Assembly (NCBI GenBank): GCA_004294465.1
Contig: REAV01000184.1
Span: 1 to 12,045, forward strand
DNA: 12,045 nucleotides
DNA from: Sphingobacteriia bacterium
Lineage (GTDB): Bacteria; Bacteroidota; Bacteroidia; Chitinophagales; Chitinophagaceae
Reading direction: 5' to 3'
The position numbers were made by a program, and so were the translations under genes. Below, in pieces: positions 1 to 7,623 of the stretch; the first letter of the stretch is position 1; each line of letters opens with the position of its first letter. The notes under the pieces were generated by a model. The model saw nothing but the letters and a program-made list of their open reading frames with translations. It searched no databases and had not been told where the DNA came from.

Positions 1-143
1 TAGATCAAACCGTTGGGATCGTTGATCCAATTTCTTTGTGTAGAGAAATGAAACTGTGGGCGATATCTTTCCTGATAAAAATTAGGTTGCGCATTTGCCG
101 CAACAGCTATACATATCAGCATCAGTAAAACCAATTTTTTCAT
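1..143 (-). CDS. Glycoside hydrolase family 32 (levanase/inulinase/invertase-like), N-terminal fragment
   Basis: Only the first 47 codons are present; the gene runs off the left edge. Translation from the ATG at 143 gives a Sec signal peptide (MKKLVLLMLICIAVAANAQ, cleavage likely near residue 19). It then reads YRPQFHFSTQRNWINDPNG at about residues 27-45. The W-x-N-D-P-N-G block is the hallmark of family GH32, and its Asp is the family's catalytic nucleophile. GH32 enzymes hydrolyse beta-fructosides such as sucrose, inulin and levan, so this is probably an exported fructan or sucrose hydrolase. Substrate cannot be told from this fragment. It lies 47 nt after uvrB on the same strand. The 47-nt gap shows no clear promoter or terminator, so co-transcription is possible. 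The family call is firm because of the motif and its position right after the signal peptide; the related GH43 and GH68 families lack this exact block. Confidence 0.85.
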   Translation of the reverse strand, partial: MKKLVLLMLICIAVAANAQPNFYQERYRPQFHFSTQRNWINDPNGLI

Positions 144-190
144 ATGGCGTAAGTTAATAGGGATACGTAAATTTAGTGAATAATGTTGCT

Positions 191-2230
191 CTATCGCATC
201 ATTTCTAACTCTTTCTGTAATCGAAACATTTCATCCCTTAATCTGGCGGCTTCAATAAAATCCAGATCTCTTGCGGCTTTCTCCATTTCCTTTTTAGTTC
301 GCTTTATAGCTGATTCAACCTGCGGTATGGTAGTATAACTAATTTGTTCTTCTGCTGATTTGGTTTCAACCAAGGATTGATCTTGTTGCATGGCATAAGG
401 ATTCGATGGGTCGTATCCCTTTATATCCAACACCGAGGTTTGTGCAAAAACCTGTTCTTTACTTTTAATGATAGTTGTTGGTGTAATATTATTAGCCAGA
501 TTATAAGCAATTTGCTTTTCTCTGCGACGGGAGGTTTCGTCGATGGTGCGCTGCATGCTTTCCGTCATTTTATCGGCATAAAAAATAACCAATCCGTTTA
601 CATTACGAGCTGCTCTTCCAGCTGTTTGAGTAAGAGACCTTTCATTTCTCAAAAATCCTTCCTTATCTGCATCTAAAATAGCTACCAAAGAAACTTCAGG
701 TAAATCCAACCCTTCCCTCAATAAATTCACACCAACCAATACATCGATTACACCCAACCTAAGGTCGCGCAAGATCTCAACACGCTCTAATGTGTCTACG
801 TCGCTGTGTATATATTTAGATTTGATATTAATCCTACCTAAATATTTATCCATCTCTTCTGCCATGCGCTTGGTTAATGTAGTAACCAAAACGCGATCCC
901 CTTTTTTAACGCGCTCATCAATAGCATCTAATAAATCATCTATCTGATTAACACTTGGTCTTATTTCTATTGGTGGATCTAGCAAACCCGTAGGTCGAAC
1001 CACTTGCTCTACAACCACGCCTCCGGTTTTCTCTAATTCATATTCTCCAGGTGTAGCACTTACAAAAATGGTCTGACCGGTTAAACTTTCGAATTCATTA
1101 AAATTCAATGGACGATTGTCCATGGCACTCGGCAACCTGAATCCGTAATCTACTAATACCAGTTTTCTACTTCTATCGCCCCCATACATTCCTGCAATCT
1201 GTGGTATGGTTTGATGGCTTTCATCAATCACGCATAAAAAATCTTTCGGAAAATAATCGAGTAAACAGAATGGTCTGGTGCCCGGTTTTCTTCGATCAAA
1301 AAATCGAGAATAATTTTCTATTCCGTTGCAATAGCCCAATTCTCTGATCATTTCCAAATCGTATTCCACCCTTTCTTTTAAACGAGAGGCTTCAATGAAT
1401 TTTCCTGATGCTTTGAAGTATTCTACTTGTTGCATCATTTCGTCCTGAATCTCATGCATCACTTCTACAATCATATCCTTAGGGGCCAAGTATAAATTAG
1501 CTGGAAAGATAGCGGCAGTTTCCATCAGGCCAATACGTTTACTGGTGGCCGTTTCTATACTTTCTATTTCTTCAATCTCGTCTCCAAAAAAACTGATTCG
1601 ATAACCAAAATCTACATAAGGCAAATTAATATCTACAGTATCACCTTTTACCCTAAATGTTCCTCTGTTAAAATCTCCTTGAGATCGATTGTACAAAGAG
1701 TTGACCAATGCATGTAAAAAACCTTGTCGAGAAATGGTCTGTCCTTTTTGAATGCGGATAATTCCATTTTCGTATTCAGTTGGATTACCCATACCATAAA
1801 TACAGCTCACACTTGCCACCACAATAATATCTCTTCTTCCGCTCAATAATTGTGAAGTTGCTTGTAAGCGAAGTTTATCCAGCTCTTCGTTTATGCTTAA
1901 ATCTTTTTCTATATACACACCACTCACCGGCATGTATGCTTCTGGTTGATAGTAATCGTAATAACTTACAAAATACCCTACCGCGTTTTCTGGAAAGAAT
2001 TGTTTGAACTCTCCATATAGTTGTGCCACCAATGTTTTATTGTGTGTTAACACTAACGTGGGGCGTTGTACTTGTTGAATTAAATTGGCAATCGTAAACG
2101 TTTTACCGCTTCCTGTTACACCTAATAAGGTTTGATACTGTTCTCCTTCGTTTACACCATCTACTAAATCCTGAATGGCTTTTGGTTGATCCCCTGCGGG
2201 TTGATAAGAAGTAACAAGTTTAAAAGGCAT
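191..2230 (-). CDS. uvrB: UvrABC excinuclease subunit B
   Basis: This is the damage-verifying helicase-like subunit of bacterial nucleotide excision repair. It is loaded by UvrA onto damaged DNA and recruits UvrC for dual incision, acting in the cytoplasm. The 679-residue length matches the family (about 670). Visible motifs in order are: Walker A GVTGSGKT at 37-44; the tyrosine-rich beta-hairpin YYDYYQPEAY at 90-99, which inserts between the DNA strands; the Walker B/DEAD-type box DESH at 336-339; the following GFRLPSAMDNRPL block; helicase motif VI QTAGRAARN; and a C-terminal UVR domain at about 640-679 (KEMEKAARDLDFIEAARLRDEM) that contacts UvrC. The start is ATG, 9 nt after the stop of the cyclophilin gene, so it is probably at least partly co-transcribed with upstream envelope genes. 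No LexA-like box is evident. All key motifs are intact. Confidence 0.98.
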   Translation of the reverse strand: MPFKLVTSYQPAGDQPKAIQDLVDGVNEGEQYQTLLGVTGSGKTFTIANLIQQVQRPTLVLTHNKTLVAQLYGEFKQFFPENAVGYFVSYYDYYQPEAYMPVSGVYIEKDLSINEELDKLRLQATSQLLSGRRDIIVVASVSCIYGMGNPTEYENGIIRIQKGQTISRQGFLHALVNSLYNRSQGDFNRGTFRVKGDTVDINLPYVDFGYRISFFGDEIEEIESIETATSKRIGLMETAAIFPANLYLAPKDMIVEVMHEIQDEMMQQVEYFKASGKFIEASRLKERVEYDLEMIRELGYCNGIENYSRFFDRRKPGTRPFCLLDYFPKDFLCVIDESHQTIPQIAGMYGGDRSRKLVLVDYGFRLPSAMDNRPLNFNEFESLTGQTIFVSATPGEYELEKTGGVVVEQVVRPTGLLDPPIEIRPSVNQIDDLLDAIDERVKKGDRVLVTTLTKRMAEEMDKYLGRINIKSKYIHSDVDTLERVEILRDLRLGVIDVLVGVNLLREGLDLPEVSLVAILDADKEGFLRNERSLTQTAGRAARNVNGLVIFYADKMTESMQRTIDETSRRREKQIAYNLANNITPTTIIKSKEQVFAQTSVLDIKGYDPSNPYAMQQDQSLVETKSAEEQISYTTIPQVESAIKRTKKEMEKAARDLDFIEAARLRDEMFRLQKELEMMR

Positions 2231-2239
2231 ACAACAAAA

Positions 2240-2827
2240 TTACTTCCTTTTTATAGAGAAGATGGTGATCGGTGGATCGAAATATTGATTTCTTTCTTTC
2301 TGCTCATGAATTTTTCGAATGATATTCATTCCATTGATCACTTTTCCAAATGCAGAATAGCCCTGTCTATCAGGAACATTCTCTCCACCAAAATCTAAAC
2401 CAGGTTCGTCGTCCATACAGATAAAAAATTCTGTTCCTGCTGTTCCGGGCTCTCCTCTTGCAATAGAGATCACTCCGGTCTGGTGTTTTATGCCTGTTTG
2501 TTTGGTAGACTCATGCGGAATTCCTTTAACGCGTGAAGCCAGTGCATAATTTGTTTTCCAGATACCTCCTTGTATCAACAAAGATTTGGGTGCGTTGGAA
2601 GGTTGATTATACATATGCATTACCCGATAAAAATTTGCTTTCTTATACCAACCCGAATCTACATATTGTAAAAAGGCTTTTGTTGTAATAGGTGCTTTGT
2701 CTTCAAACAATAAGAGCTCTACATCGCCATAGGCGGTTTCAATAATTACACGAGGATTACCTGTTGCTTTTTCTTTGCAAGCATTCAAAAAAATTAAACA
2801 AGCAATACAAATTGATATAAGACGCAT
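2240..2827 (-). CDS. Cyclophilin-type peptidyl-prolyl cis-trans isomerase, lipoprotein
   Basis: Catalyses cis-trans isomerisation of X-Pro bonds, so it is probably a folding helper in the cell envelope. The product has 195 residues from the ATG. It opens with a lipoprotein signal ending in the lipobox L-N-A-C (Cys17), then a single cyclophilin domain from about residue 26. Family signatures are V-I-I-E-T-A-Y-G-D at 27-35, FYRV at 66-69 (catalytic Arg68, usually FHRV), IQGG at 85-88, GTEFFI at 131-136 (usually GSQFFI), and a YSAFGKV block near the end. A region of about 20 residues between FYRV and IQGG is longer than in minimal cyclophilins. A TTG two codons upstream (2833) is in frame and would give 197 residues; the ATG is preferred because it leaves a standard short, Arg-bearing signal. 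It sits 12 nt after the upstream lipoprotein gene and 9 nt before uvrB. Membrane anchoring is inferred from the lipobox. Confidence 0.9.
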   Translation of the reverse strand: MRLISICIACLIFLNACKEKATGNPRVIIETAYGDVELLLFEDKAPITTKAFLQYVDSGWYKKANFYRVMHMYNQPSNAPKSLLIQGGIWKTNYALASRVKGIPHESTKQTGIKHQTGVISIARGEPGTAGTEFFICMDDEPGLDFGGENVPDRQGYSAFGKVINGMNIIRKIHEQKERNQYFDPPITIFSIKRK

Positions 2828-2839
2828 GGACAAGTGAAA

Positions 2840-3991
2840 TTATGGGATAATTTCAAGTAAAAAAATCTGTGTTTTTTCTAATTCACTAAAATTATTATCA
2901 ACAACTAAAATAATGGATTGATGTCCGTTTGGTAAAATTGGGCCCAAAGTGATTCCTTCTACATTATCAATAAAATCAGGCATATCATCCAAATTCAACA
3001 ATAATTTTTTTGTCATAGGAACAAAAGAATTGTTAAGGGCCAAGGATGGTATATCTTTTACATCAGTAGCGCCTCTTGCATCGGCTAAAAACAATTTGAT
3101 CGTACATTTTTGCCTTCCGGTCGAATAGGCTCGTTCAATTACAATGAATTTGAAATTACCAATATTTAAAATTTCTGAAATACCGTTTACCTTAAATCCA
3201 TTCAGCGGGTTGGCAGGATAATCAATTACCTCAGGTTTATAAGCATACTGTTCCGTGCTTCTTTTGGTGTCTACATCAAATCTAAAAAAACGCAACCAGG
3301 TGTTTTGAGAAAAGGTTTCAACACGAGGGCCATCTTCTAATAATGGCTCTTCTACAATTACAAATAATTTTTTATACAACTCTCCATAGCTCATTCCTTC
3401 GAATACTCCATTGGTTCTCGGTCCTCTTGCATTGGCGCTCATGAATAAATTATTGGGAAGCGAAAATGTATCAATCCATTTTCCGGTTTTGTCCATGATA
3501 TTGATAGAGGGATTCACTAGGACCGTGTCTTTATCAGCAACTCTTCTCTCTCCTTCGCTTGTCCAAACAAAGTTTTTAGTGATAGGATTGTATCGAATCG
3601 ATTCTGGGTCTGTAGCACTTTTTGCGTCTTTATAATAATCGGGAAAAACATTGCCATTGGGTTGTTTAAGGTATTGTACATCTGTCCAAATAACAGAATC
3701 AATTTTAGTGTCTTTCAATTTGATTTTAGCTGTATAAAAGCGAGCAGGGTTTATGTTAGATCGATCATCGCAAATAATATAATATTCATCTGCTTCTTTA
3801 TTATAATCTATACCTGAAAGACCTCCTACTGTGGTTTCTTTATACTGTAAATTATGCGGCACTTCAAAAATATCCAATACTTTTAAACTACTGATTTTAT
3901 CGATGATTCTTTCATTGGAAGCGCTTTTCTGTGTTGGCTTACAAGACAATACTAATAATACACCTAAAAATAGGTAAACGGTCTTTTTCAA
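2840..3991 (-). CDS. Esterase-like activity of phytase family lipoprotein
   Basis: This 383-residue lipoprotein has signal peptide MKKTVYLFLGVLLVLSC with Cys17 as the lipidation site. The body resembles the phytase-like domain (PF13449), a beta-propeller-like fold found in exported proteins. Conserved-looking segments are GGLSGIDY (56-63), a CDDRS turn (74-78), DPESIRY (128-134), TSEGER (144-149), FEGMSYG (197-203), GISEIL (270-275), NVEGITLGP (343-351) and VVDNNF (363-368). Repeated short acidic Gly motifs of this kind are typical of the family. The biochemical activity is not well established; 'phytase' or 'esterase' should be read as a family label. The start is TTG. No ATG exists between the preceding in-frame stop and the lipoprotein signal, so TTG is the only sensible start. 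A candidate -7 promoter element lies about 25 nt upstream. The cyclophilin lipoprotein gene follows 6-12 nt downstream, suggesting a two- or three-gene unit with uvrB. Confidence 0.82.
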   Translation of the reverse strand: MKKTVYLFLGVLLVLSCKPTQKSASNERIIDKISSLKVLDIFEVPHNLQYKETTVGGLSGIDYNKEADEYYIICDDRSNINPARFYTAKIKLKDTKIDSVIWTDVQYLKQPNGNVFPDYYKDAKSATDPESIRYNPITKNFVWTSEGERRVADKDTVLVNPSINIMDKTGKWIDTFSLPNNLFMSANARGPRTNGVFEGMSYGELYKKLFVIVEEPLLEDGPRVETFSQNTWLRFFRFDVDTKRSTEQYAYKPEVIDYPANPLNGFKVNGISEILNIGNFKFIVIERAYSTGRQKCTIKLFLADARGATDVKDIPSLALNNSFVPMTKKLLLNLDDMPDFIDNVEGITLGPILPNGHQSIILVVDNNFSELEKTQIFLLEIIP

Positions 3992-4016
3992 AATAATAGG
4001 GGGGATTATTGAGCTA

Positions 4017-4024
4017 CAAATATA
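4017..4024 (-). promoter_or_regulatory. Candidate Bacteroidota -7 promoter element (TATATTTG)
   Basis: Read on the minus strand the sequence is TATATTTG, an exact match to the Bacteroidota sigma-ABfr -7 consensus TAnnTTTG. It lies in the 39-nt gap between the amidase stop and the TTG start of the phytase-like lipoprotein, and would give a leader of roughly 20 nt. No good TTTG -33 partner is present at the usual spacing, so the call rests on one element and its position. Confidence 0.3.
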
Positions 4025-4030
4025 TGAAAA

Positions 4031-5677
4031 TTATTTAAATTTTGGTGGATGCATTTCATCCCAACCCGTTGCTAATTGATATGCTTTTGCAGCCAATAAA
4101 ATATTTGCTTCGTCATATAAATTTCCAATAAAACTTATACTGAATGGAGCATTCGTTCTTTTATCAAAACCAGTTGGAACACATACCACTGGTTGTCCTG
4201 TTAAATTGGTAATAGCAGATTGATTGCCGCTTCCTCTTGTTGGACAAATTAAAACATCTACTTTTTGCATTGCTTCGTTCACTTTTTGCATCAATAGATA
4301 CCGATGTCTATTTGCGTTTACATATTCTACCGCAGGCATTAAGCGAGAAACCCTAAAACTATTAGGCCAATCAAAAATGCTTTGTCTTGTCATTTCATCA
4401 TCCACATTGTTTCTCGTGAATTCATCAAAGGCAGCGGCTGACTCTGCACTAATTACCGCATCCATGATATTGAATTTGTATGCCGTGTCTGGAAATACAA
4501 TGGGTATTAATTCAACACCCATTTGCTTAAATGTTTCTAATACCTTCCATTCCGATCTTGATGTATCTCTGATAAAATCAAAATAATTTTTAGCATAACC
4601 GATGCGCAATTTTTTGATGTCGGCAGAAGGTTGATAATTAAATGGCTTAGAAACCGCTGATGCATCCAATCCATCTGTGCCATGTATATAACTAAACACT
4701 ACAGCGGCGTCCTCAGCTGATCGGCAAATTGGCCCTACTTTATCTAAACTCCAACTCAAGGCCATTGCTCCTGATCTACTGATCCTTCCAAATGTAGGAC
4801 GCAAGCCAGTTGCACCACAAGTAGAAGCTGGAGAAATAATTGATCCCCATGTTTCTGTACCAATTGCAAATGGAACCAAACCTGCAACAGTTGCCGATGC
4901 TGATCCTGCAGATGATCCAGAAGAACCAAATTGTGTGTTCCATGGATTCTTGGTTCTTCCTCCATACCAATAATCTCCCATTGCCAAAGCACCCAATGTA
5001 AACTTTGCTACCAATACCGCTCCTGCTTCTCTAAGACGAGTATATACATATGCGTCCTCTTCTATCACCTGATTTTTATACGGCGCTGCGCCCCAGGTTG
5101 TTTTTGTTCCTTTCACTGAAAACAAATCTTTTAAACCAAATGGGATTCCATGCAAAAGGCCTTTGTATTTTCCTGCAGCAATTTCAGCGTCTGCTTCTGC
5201 TGCTTGTTGAAGAGCGGTTGCTTCTGTTATCGATATTACACATTGAAGGCTGTCGCCATATTTTTTTATTCGATCAATAAAAAATTGGGTGAGTATTACC
5301 GAACTTATTTTTTTTGATTGAATCAATGACGCCAATTCTTCTATTGAATAAAAAGCCAAATCATTCCTATCCGTTGGCATATTTACCTTAGGTATTTTCC
5401 ATTTTATTTTTTCCTGTTTGTTAGGGAAAATCATTCCAGGCAATGCGGGATTTTGGGCCAAACTCATTTGAACTCCATTGGCCAATTGTTGACGGTGCAT
5501 TGCTTTAAACAATAAGAGATTCTCTTTTACCCCATCATACATGGTATCAACTTCCTTATCGGAAAATTGTAGATCCATTAATCTAGCTGCTGCAGGTATG
5601 TCTTTTTTTGTGATGGTGTCTTGTGCGTATACTGAAGAAAAAAGCAATATGCCAATTGCAAAGCCGGATAGTTTCAT
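4031..5677 (-). CDS. Exported amidase (amidase signature family)
   Basis: A 548-residue amide hydrolase with a Sec signal peptide (MKLSGFAIGILLFSSVYAQ, cleavage near residue 19), so it is expected in the periplasm. The amidase-signature domain spans about 105-540. The Ser-cisSer-Lys triad can be placed: Lys183 in GLKDLFSVKG, cis-Ser255 in the Gly/Ser-rich stretch GSSAGSASATVAG, and nucleophile Ser279 in GTETWGSI. The PAS-CG-GLRPTFGRISRSG block that follows is typical. Spacing of these residues fits fatty acid amide hydrolase and related enzymes. The first Gly of the usual T-G-G-S is Trp277 here, a variant that may reshape the oxyanion pocket. Substrate is unknown; a GatA role in tRNA amidation is unlikely given the signal peptide and the absence of gatB/gatC nearby. 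The long N-terminal region (20-105) before the domain has no recognised motif. It follows the metallopeptidase gene by 14 nt, suggesting co-transcription. ATG start. Confidence 0.9.
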   Translation of the reverse strand: MKLSGFAIGILLFSSVYAQDTITKKDIPAAARLMDLQFSDKEVDTMYDGVKENLLLFKAMHRQQLANGVQMSLAQNPALPGMIFPNKQEKIKWKIPKVNMPTDRNDLAFYSIEELASLIQSKKISSVILTQFFIDRIKKYGDSLQCVISITEATALQQAAEADAEIAAGKYKGLLHGIPFGLKDLFSVKGTKTTWGAAPYKNQVIEEDAYVYTRLREAGAVLVAKFTLGALAMGDYWYGGRTKNPWNTQFGSSGSSAGSASATVAGLVPFAIGTETWGSIISPASTCGATGLRPTFGRISRSGAMALSWSLDKVGPICRSAEDAAVVFSYIHGTDGLDASAVSKPFNYQPSADIKKLRIGYAKNYFDFIRDTSRSEWKVLETFKQMGVELIPIVFPDTAYKFNIMDAVISAESAAAFDEFTRNNVDDEMTRQSIFDWPNSFRVSRLMPAVEYVNANRHRYLLMQKVNEAMQKVDVLICPTRGSGNQSAITNLTGQPVVCVPTGFDKRTNAPFSISFIGNLYDEANILLAAKAYQLATGWDEMHPPKFK

Positions 5678-5691
5678 TCTATTGATTTTAT

Positions 5692-6534
5692 TTATTCGTC
5701 GATTCCTTTAAAAGTATTTCCTAATCGAAGATCTCCTGTTTCGAAACCTTTTTTAAACCAGTACATTCTTTGTTTGGAAGTTCCGTGTGTAAATGCGTCT
5801 GGGACTACTCTTCCAGCACTTTCTTTTTGCAATCGATCATCTCCAATAGCGTTAGCTGCGGTTAATGCAGATTCCAAATCTCCTGGGTCTAAAATTCGAT
5901 GTAATTTATTGGCATGATATGCCCACACACCAGCTAAAAAATCTGCTTGTAATTCTAATTTAACGGAAAGTTTATTGTATTCTACCTCACTTGTTTTTGC
6001 CCTCATTTGTTGAACACTTTGAGAAGTGCCATTCAGTTCTTGAATATGATGCCCCACTTCATGTGCAATCACATAGGCCATGGCAAATTCTCCGGGAGCA
6101 TGAAAACGTTCATCCAATTCTCTAAAAAAAGATAGGTCAATATAAACTTTGTGATCGGGTGGACAATAAAAAGGGCCAGTGGCTGCACTTGCAAAACCAC
6201 ATCCGGATTCTGTTTGATTGCTGAACAATACTAGTTTTGGTTTTTCATACTGCTGGCCATCCGCTCTATATATAGAATCCCAAACATCTTCGGTATATGC
6301 CAAAACAACTTTGGTAAAAGAAGCCAGTTTTTCTTCTTCGGGTGATCTACTGGAACTTGATTGAGTTGGTTGTGTAGTTACCACTTGATTAACCACATCT
6401 GATGGGTTGCCACCCAATAACACATAAATAATGGCAATTACAATGGTACCTATTCCACCCCCAATAGCCAAACCGCCCCCACCGCCTCTTCTATCTTCTA
6501 CATTATTGCTTTCTCTGTTTCCTAACCAACGCAT
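5692..6534 (-). CDS. YpfJ-family neutral zinc metallopeptidase
   Basis: A 280-residue single-pass membrane protein of the Zn_peptidase family (PF04228, E. coli YpfJ type). The N-terminus MRWLGNRESNNVEDRR is typical, followed by a Gly-rich run and one membrane segment at about 22-41. A Ser/Thr/Gln-rich linker covers about 46-64, and the catalytic domain runs from about 68 to 280. The zinc site is HEVGHH at 158-163 (His158, Glu159 as catalytic base, His162). A likely third ligand is Glu194 in LELQAD. Cys112 and Cys124 in GCGFASAATGPFYCP are conserved in the family. The length matches the usual 280-300 residues. Orientation by the positive-inside rule puts the protease domain outside the cytoplasm. 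Natural substrates of the family are not established. ATG start; a 62-nt gap separates it from the upstream acyltransferase gene and 14 nt from the amidase. Confidence 0.94.
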   Translation of the reverse strand: MRWLGNRESNNVEDRRGGGGGLAIGGGIGTIVIAIIYVLLGGNPSDVVNQVVTTQPTQSSSSRSPEEEKLASFTKVVLAYTEDVWDSIYRADGQQYEKPKLVLFSNQTESGCGFASAATGPFYCPPDHKVYIDLSFFRELDERFHAPGEFAMAYVIAHEVGHHIQELNGTSQSVQQMRAKTSEVEYNKLSVKLELQADFLAGVWAYHANKLHRILDPGDLESALTAANAIGDDRLQKESAGRVVPDAFTHGTSKQRMYWFKKGFETGDLRLGNTFKGIDE

Positions 6535-6596
6535 AGTTTACAATTTTCAGCGCCAACAAGTTAGCAAAATAGCTCATTCAATAAAAAGATAATTCT

Positions 6597-7511
6597 TCAT
6601 TTCGCCCATCTGGAAGCAGAAATTGCCCCAGCAATATGAAGTATTGCACTAAATAATAATATCAAGAAAGAGCCGGATATTGCCCATAAAATAGCATGTA
6701 CAATCAATAAATACATTGGATAAATAAGAAACAATGATCCAAAAAGCACAGAATCATAAAAAACCGTACCCTTGGTTTTTTCTTTTATCGGCCTATTCAG
6801 CAAAAAATACAGTGGGTAGTTCAACCACTTTCCGGTAAACGCGAATATTGATAAAAAAATTGGGCTTGCCTTTTTATAGCTTACCGGAACATGAATCATT
6901 GATTTCAATATTGGGTAAAGCTGCTCATTAAACCAATTTAGATTTTTAGCTTCTTCTACAAAAGGAAAAAGGGCAGAAGCTAGAATCGGTTGAGCTGCTT
7001 CAACCTGTACATTTTTCCCAAAATGGGTAAATGAATCATACGCGATTGAAACCGGCATGACCAATAAAGGGTTAGGGGTATCAGCATAAAGTGCAATTCT
7101 GGCAGCACCTTTTTTAAATGGTTGCAATTGATGACTGTTTATACAAATGCCTTCTATAAAAATCAAGACTATTCCACCATTGTTCAAAATACGCCTTGAC
7201 TCTGTAAATGCATATTCATTTAAATGAAGGTTTTCTTTGCCCTCACTCAATCTGTAGATTGGGATCATTTTGAGCATTTTGAGTAAAAAACGGTGCTTTT
7301 TATCCCGAAAAGCGTCTCCACGGGCTAAAAAATGGACATTTTCACGAAAAATGGACCCAATGATGATCGCGTCTAAAAATGAATTGGGGTGATTGGCAAC
7401 AACTAATAAAGGTCCTTTTTGGGAGAATTGGGGTCGATTGAGAACGGCTATTTTCTTACAGAAAATAAACAATGCAGCTCGAATCAATAATTTAAATACC
7501 TTAAATATCAA
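6597..7511 (-). CDS. PlsC-like lysophospholipid/glycerol-phosphate acyltransferase
   Basis: A 304-residue membrane acyltransferase of the PlsC superfamily, which transfers acyl chains to glycerol-3-phosphate, lysophosphatidate or similar acceptors. The motifs are: VVANHPNSFLDA at 37-48; FLARGDAF at 61-68 (motif II); FIEGICINSHQLQPFKKGAAR at 118-138, equivalent to the F-P-E-G-T-R-S motif III; and VMPVSIAYD at 151-159 (motif IV). The first motif is H-X5-D (His41, Asp47) rather than the textbook H-X4-D. As recalled, H-X5-D also occurs in yeast Sct1/Gpt2 glycerol-phosphate acyltransferases. Two hydrophobic segments lie near the C-terminus (about 245-300). The start is TTG; no ATG occurs in frame between the upstream stop and motif I, and the N-terminal amphipathic helix begins right there. 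It may be an enzyme of phospholipid or ornithine/glycine-lipid synthesis; the acceptor cannot be told from sequence. A 112-nt gap separates it from the upstream cluster. Confidence 0.85.
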   Translation of the reverse strand: MIFKVFKLLIRAALFIFCKKIAVLNRPQFSQKGPLLVVANHPNSFLDAIIIGSIFRENVHFLARGDAFRDKKHRFLLKMLKMIPIYRLSEGKENLHLNEYAFTESRRILNNGGIVLIFIEGICINSHQLQPFKKGAARIALYADTPNPLLVMPVSIAYDSFTHFGKNVQVEAAQPILASALFPFVEEAKNLNWFNEQLYPILKSMIHVPVSYKKASPIFLSIFAFTGKWLNYPLYFLLNRPIKEKTKGTVFYDSVLFGSLFLIYPMYLLIVHAILWAISGSFLILLFSAILHIAGAISASRWAK

Positions 7512-7573
7512 TAATTGGGTTTTGCAGTAATTTAAACAGAAATCTAGAAAAAAGCGGTGTTTTATTGTTTTTA

Positions 7574-7612
7574 TTTAGTTATTTTCTATTTAATAGTAAG
7601 AAAATAACTAAA
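7574..7612. repeat. 14-bp perfect inverted repeat in intergenic gap (possible terminator hairpin)
   Basis: Arms at 7574-7587 (TTTAGTTATTTTCT) and 7599-7612 are exact reverse complements, with an 11-nt loop. It begins 12 nt past the stop of the minus-strand beta-barrel gene, the right place for a transcription terminator closing the four-gene cluster. The stem is nearly all A/T, and no U-tract follows directly on the minus-strand transcript, so an intrinsic terminator is not certain. A palindromic protein-binding site upstream of the PlsC-like gene is the alternative. Confidence 0.5.
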
Positions 7613-7623
7613 AATTCGTGTTT

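Noticed and set aside
2235..2242. TAATTTTG as a uvrB promoter
   Set aside because: It matches TAnnTTTG but is only 5 nt from the ATG, has no -33 partner, and such a short AT-rich motif is expected by chance in this DNA.
3992..4010. AATAAT...ATTATT stem around a run of G in the gap after the amidase
   Set aside because: Six A/T pairs with a short G loop is too weak to call a terminator.
4031..5677. GatA subunit of Glu-tRNA(Gln) amidotransferase
   Set aside because: The protein has a Sec signal peptide, a long extra N-terminal region, a T-W-G-S variant and no gatB/gatC neighbours.
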